Positions 59,621-64,000 of a DNA stretch of 64,000 nt are shown in pieces. Source of the DNA: Papilionanthe hookeriana x Papilionanthe teres. Lineage: Eukaryota; Streptophyta; Magnoliopsida; Asparagales; Orchidaceae. The translations under genes were made by a program, and so were the position numbers. How positions within the stretch are numbered: position 1 is the stretch's first letter; every line of letters starts with the position of its first letter. The stretch lies in NCBI GenBank assembly GCA_022702705.1, contig CM040421.1:62866197-62930196 (forward strand), in the 5' to 3' direction. The notes under the pieces are model-generated. The model was not told the origin of the DNA. It worked only from the letters and a program-made list of their open reading frames with translations, and searched no databases.

Positions 59621-59632
59621 TGTTTAAATAGG
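59621..59632 (-). promoter_or_regulatory. Probable LTR TATA box, copy C
   Basis: On the minus strand cctatttaaacaccacc, followed by ccctcacggcc, the conserved post-TATA block. Sets LTR polarity to minus, the same as the RT and integrase frames. Confidence 0.5.
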
Positions 59633-62359
59633 AGAGGGTGGAGGGCTTCCCAGGGAGAGTTAAGGGCTGGGATCAGCTGCTCATGGCAAGTGAAGAACAG
59701 CTGCAATGGCCACCTGGGCATGGGGCGGCTCGGCGAGTGAGAATTCCAAGCTTGGATTGACTTGGACCTCTCGGCCATGGAGTTTTCCGACGGCGGGGTG
59801 GTGGCCGGCGAGGCGAGGGTCACCCTCGGGGTCGAGTGGGTCGGTGGCAGGTGTTTGTGCAAGCGATTGGCAAATGCCAAGTGTAAAGAGCTTGGATTGA
59901 AATGGAATGGGGGGAAGACCATTTTGGATCTAAATGGGTCAACTCACCCATTTGGGCTTGGTGCACCCCTCAAGGTGGCTTTGGGTGCTGTGGGGGATCA
60001 AAGGGATCGATTTGGTTTGGCATGGAGAAGTCTCCATCCAAATATATTTGGATTAAATTTAGTTTTAGGTGAATCATGATTAAGGCTAATGAGCTTTAGG
60101 GATTAAGGAAAGGGGCCCTCCTTCCTACCCAATATGGTATGGTGACATGTAAAGAGGCTCTCATGGCTTCCATGTGGCTCATGCATGGCTTCATGGCTCA
60201 CCTTTGGCTTGGGGAAAGCTTGGTCAATTTCATGAAAATGGATTATAGGAATTTTTTGGTAATTTGATGGAAATTTGTATGGAACTTGATTTGGAATGAT
60301 TTGATGATGAATTTAGGACTTAGGTATTGAGCTTAATTGAAAGTATGATGAGGGGAAATGTCATATGGGCTTTGGGACCAATTTTGGGCCTTTGGATGTG
60401 GTAAAGGATGGGCTTTTAAAATGGTTTAGGAGAGTGGGCTTTTGAATTTTAAAATGGGTTTTGGGATGAAATTTTGGTAAAGGCTTGGGCCAAATAATTG
60501 TTGAGTTTGGTTTAGAGATGTGTCATGAGTGGTTTGAAACAAATTTGAGGTGATTTGGGTTTGAATTGGGTTGAATATGGGCCTTTTTGGTAAAGAGGCT
60601 AAGGTGGGCCAAAATGGGCTACCATGGGCCAAAGTTGGGCTAGAGTTGAAATTGATGTAAAATTAATGTTGGGAAATGTTTATGGGAGTGTTTCAAAGAG
60701 GTTTTGGCTTTGGTTAGGTTTTGATTTTGGGATTTGGGCTCATTTGGGCTAGGTTTAAGTTTAGGTCAAAATTGGGCTTTTTGATTTTGGGTTGAATTTG
60801 AGTGGGGTTTGGATCAAAATCTTGGGCAAATCATGTTAGTGTTTTGTTTATGGGGATGTTAAGGAAGGTTTGGAAAAGACTTGGGGTTAATTGGAGTTGA
60901 ATTGGGTGAGTTTGGGTTAGGTTTGGGTCATAGGTCCAAATTGGGCTTTAAGGTCAAAAGTGAAATTGGATCCAAATTTCAATCAAATTGGGCTTGGATT
61001 GGGTCTAGATTGGTGTTGGGGATGTTGAATTGAAGTTTAGAATTGAATTGGATCAGAATTTGGGTCAATTGGGTGGGTTAGGTTTGAGTTTAGGTTTACC
61101 TTGGGTTAAAATGGGTCAAATTGGGGGTTTTGATAAAAGTGGGGTAAATTGACAAAATTGGCCCATGGTGTAGTTGAACAAAATGAAATTGGGAATATTT
61201 GGGATTTTCTGGAATTTTCTGGGAATTTTCTGAATTTTTGGATTTTTGGGTCAAAAGGGGTATTTTGGGTATTTGGAAGGTATTGGGGGGTATTTTGGAA
61301 TTTTTGGCATTTTTGGGTATGGATGATCAATTTAAGTGGTGTGGAAATGTTTGGGATTGATTTTGGAGAATTTTGGGTAATTTGGAAATTTTTGAGAAAT
61401 TTGGGTAGTTTCAAGGGCATTTGGTAGATTAGAGCGGGGTGTAGGGTCCCGGGGGTCAAAAATTGAAAATTTGGAAAATTGAAGATTGGGTGGATGTGAG
61501 TGGAATACAACCATTTTGGTTGAGCCATGAAGCCATATCAAGCCCACATGAGCCATGAAGGGACTCATTTGAGGCACTCACTATGTTGTTCCTAACCCTC
61601 TTAGCGAGGGCTTAGGGGTTAAGGACCATCCATGTGAATCACCTACATGAGTCAGGAGGTTAAGTTGGGTAAAGGTGTGTTTTTTTTAGGAGGTGTATGG
61701 AAGTGTAGTGTGTGTGTAAGTTAGCCCTTCACCAGACCAGGCCACCCAGGGCAATCCTAAGGCCAAAGAGTCCTATAGGGAACTCATCCTTTAAACTTCT
61801 ACATTTGATTTCAACCCTCTAGGTGATTAGGGGTCTACAGTCAAGTTTGTGGAGTTTGTAGGGAGTTAAGAAGTGGTTTGAAATTCTAGGTGGTGGGTCC
61901 CAATTCTAGTCCTCTAAGATAGTCAAAGGAAAAGCCTAAGGCTATATCCTAAGTACTAAAGAGAAGAGAGAAGACCTCATCAAAAATGAGGTCAACAAAT
62001 GGACTCCCGATAGGTGTGGTGAGTCGACGGAGCACACCGCACGTATTGGTGTTGATCGAAGCGATCAACAAAACCAACACAGATGTCCAAGTAACAAACT
62101 TAGGACGAAGTAGAAGAGCTTCCGCTGGGGAGTGTCAAGTATATCTCTGGAACTGGAGATTCTTGAACTCTCGCCGGGGAAAGGAAAAGGAGGTGAATCC
62201 CAAATCACATGATTTAGGAGAATTCCAATTTAGATTTTACTTTGTTTCATGTTTAAGTCATGATGTGTGAGTTTTAGATTTCAATTTGGAGTTTCAATTT
62301 AGATTGAAGTTTGTCAAGATTAATTTGAAGGGATTTGATTTGAAATGAAAATTGGAATT

Positions 62360-63885
62360 TTGAAGTTTTAGATGTAACATCTTCGACCCCAAAGAAGATC
62401 GAATCGATTGGATTGAGTCATTGCAATGAGGAAAGATCTCGGAGTAATGCGGTATTGGATGTAAAATCCTTAACCTCAAGAGTTTGATTTGATGTATTTC
62501 GGTGCGATAGGAAAAGAATCCTAAAGCGAGTGCGATCTTGGATGTAAAATCCTCGACCCAAAAGTTTGAATTTGATGTATTTCGGTGCAATAGGAAGAGA
62601 ATCCTAAAACGATGCGAGTCTTGGATGTAAAATCCTCGACCCAAAAGTTTGAATTTGATGTATTTCAATGCGATAGGAAGAGAATCCTAAAGCGGTGCGG
62701 TCTTGGATGTAAAATCCTCGACCCAAAAGTTTGAATTTGATGTATTTCGGTGCGGTAGGAAAAGAATCCTAAAGCGGTGCGATCTTGGATGTAAAATCCT
62801 CGACCCGAAGTTTGAATTTGATGTATTTCGGTGCGGTAGGAAGAGAATCCTAAAGCGAGTGCGGTCTTGGATGTAAAATCCTCGACCCGAAGTTTGAATT
62901 TGATCTATTTCGGTGCGAGTAGGAAGAGAATCCTAAAGCAGTGCGGTCTTGGATGTAAAATCCTCGACCCAAAGGTTTGAATTTGATGTATTTCGGTGCG
63001 GTAGGAAGAGAATCCTAAAGCGATGCGGTCTTGGATGTAAAATCCTCGACCCGGAAGTTTGAATTTGATGTATTTCGGTGCGGTAGGAAGAGAATCCTAA
63101 AGCGGTGCGGTCTTGGATGTAAAATCCTCGACCCGAAGTTTGAATTTGATGTATTTCGGTGCGGTAGGAAGAGAATCCTAAAGCGAGTGCGATCTTGGAT
63201 GTAAAATCCTCGACCCGAAGTTTGAATTTGATGTATTTCGGTGCGGTAGGAAGAGAATCCTAAAGCGAGTGCGGTCTTGGATGTAAAATCCTCGACCCGA
63301 GAGGTTTGAATTTGATGTATTTGAGTGCGATAGGAAGAGAATCCTAAAGCGATGCGGTCTTGGATGTAAAATCCTCGACCCGAAGTTTGAATTTGATGTA
63401 TTTCGGTGCGGTAGGAAGAGAATCCTAAAGCGGTGCGGTCTTGGATGTAAAATCCTCGACCCAGAAGTTTGAATTTGATGTATTTCGGTGCGGTAGGAAG
63501 AGAATCCTAAAGCGGTGCGGTCTTGGATGTAAAATCCTCGACCCGAAGGTTTGAATTTGATGTATTTCGGTGCGGTAGGAAGAGAATCCTAAAGCGGTGC
63601 GATCTTGGATGTAAAATCCTCGACCCGAAGTTTGAATTTGATGTATTTCAATGCAATAGGAAGAGAATCCTAAAGCGGTGCGATCTTGGATGTAAAATCC
63701 TCGACCCAAAAGTTTGAATTTGATGTATTTCGGTGCAATAGGAAGAGAATCCTAAAGCAGTGCAGTCTTGGATGTAAAATCCTCGACCCAAAAGTTTGAA
63801 TTGATGTATTTCAGTGCAATAGGAAGAGAATCCTGAAGCAGTGCAGTCTTAGATGTAAAATCCTCGACCCAAAAGTTTGAATTGA
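62360..63885. repeat. Tandem array, about 81-84-bp unit, in U3 of LTR copy C
   Basis: Nineteen units carrying tcttggatgtaaaatcctcg, gtttgaatttgatgtatttc and ggaagagaatcctaaagcgg. The central units (62700-63650) are nearly identical and the edge units decay, as expected for unequal crossing-over. Open frames across it on both strands are repeat artefacts. Confidence 0.95.
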
Positions 63886-64000
63886 TGTGATGTTTGATGT
63901 GAGATCTAGAAAGATCGAATTTGAGATTTGATAGAGATTTGGAATCTGAAAGATTGAATTTGAAATTTGATAGGGATGAGTTTGAATTCGGAAAGATTGA

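Larger units (their letters stand above)
55744..64000 (-). mobile_element. Tat-2 right (5') LTR, copy C, more than 8.2 kb, truncated by window end
   Basis: Same block order as 30588-37665: ttaagatcccacggttccat at the U5 end (matching taagatcccatggttccat at 30592), AT-rich U5 with a TTTAA array, the tttttattttatttttatga block (58728-58747), a CpG-rich block, the TATA region, TTGGG-rich U3 (60200-61500), and cctcatcaaaaatgaggtca (61976-61995). It then has ttggtgttgatcgaagcgat (62047-62066) and a tandem array different from that in copy D. Sequence identity to copy D is modest (about 84 percent by eye over one 87-bp piece), so whether C and D are the two LTRs of one insertion is not proven. Confidence 0.6.

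Noticed and set aside
59329..60079. Several open frames with Gly/Trp- or Pro-rich peptides
   Set aside because: They fall in the GC-richer promoter and R region of LTR copy C, overlap one another on both strands, and have no conserved counterpart in copy D, A or HB.
63425..63717. Open frames on both strands with internally repeated peptides
   Set aside because: A product of the 81-84-bp tandem array whose unit is often a multiple of three; stops appear wherever unit length shifts.

Overview
The window looks like nuclear DNA of a seed plant, in a gene-poor and AT-rich region built almost wholly of decayed, nested retrotransposons. Evidence for this: Ty3/gypsy elements of the plant-specific Athila and Tat lineages, L1-type LINE remnants with the plant zinc-binding and RNase H tail, long (TA)n microsatellites, and no tRNA, rRNA or intact host gene that I can recognise. 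I cannot name the species. Lineage calls come from reading translated motifs by eye; no database search was run. 

Layout. 1-3316: internal fragment of a Tat-type element on the minus strand (Tat-1). 3317-9462, 15091-15765 and 18225-18770: direct copies of an AT-rich repeat of unknown type (here 'E'). 9463-15090: a Tat-type long LTR plus leader, plus orientation, sitting between E copies. 15766-18190: LINE ORF2 remnant. 19085-20765: partial Tat LTR, minus orientation. 20766-28063: second plus-orientation Tat LTR, swollen by about 3 kb of tandem repeats, with leader. 28199-29335: second LINE remnant. 30588 to the window end: a very large Tat-type element on the minus strand (Tat-2). It has a 7.1-kb left LTR (30588-37665), an internal region (37666-55743), and a right LTR that runs out of the window (55744-64000). 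38826-50804: a complete-ended 11,979-bp Athila element, plus strand, with a 5-bp target duplication (ctaca), nested inside Tat-2. 

Main finding. Both Tat copies carry, downstream of the integrase and on the same strand, an extra ORF of about 540 codons. Its C-terminal half is unmistakably an AlkB-type 2-oxoglutarate/Fe(II) dioxygenase resembling plant ALKBH9/ALKBH10 RNA m6A demethylases: PPHID motif, distal His, and an RVSVTFR-type 2OG-binding strand. It is intronless and lies at the same place in both copies, so it looks like a captured host gene that became part of this retrotransposon family. In Tat-2 the reading frame of the domain is free of frameshifts for about 800 bp and has four stop codons; the nested Athila split the ORF. 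Both copies are now dead, but the arrangement suggests a retrotransposon that encoded its own RNA demethylase. 

Other notable points. The Athila element lacks the RT catalytic core. It repeats a GC-rich palindrome (GGCGCCTAGGCGCC) upstream of its LTR TATA box and again upstream of a TATA box before its 3' ORFs. The giant Tat LTRs carry different tandem-repeat families in equivalent or different positions. Every coding element in the window is broken, so nothing here is expected to encode a full-length protein today.
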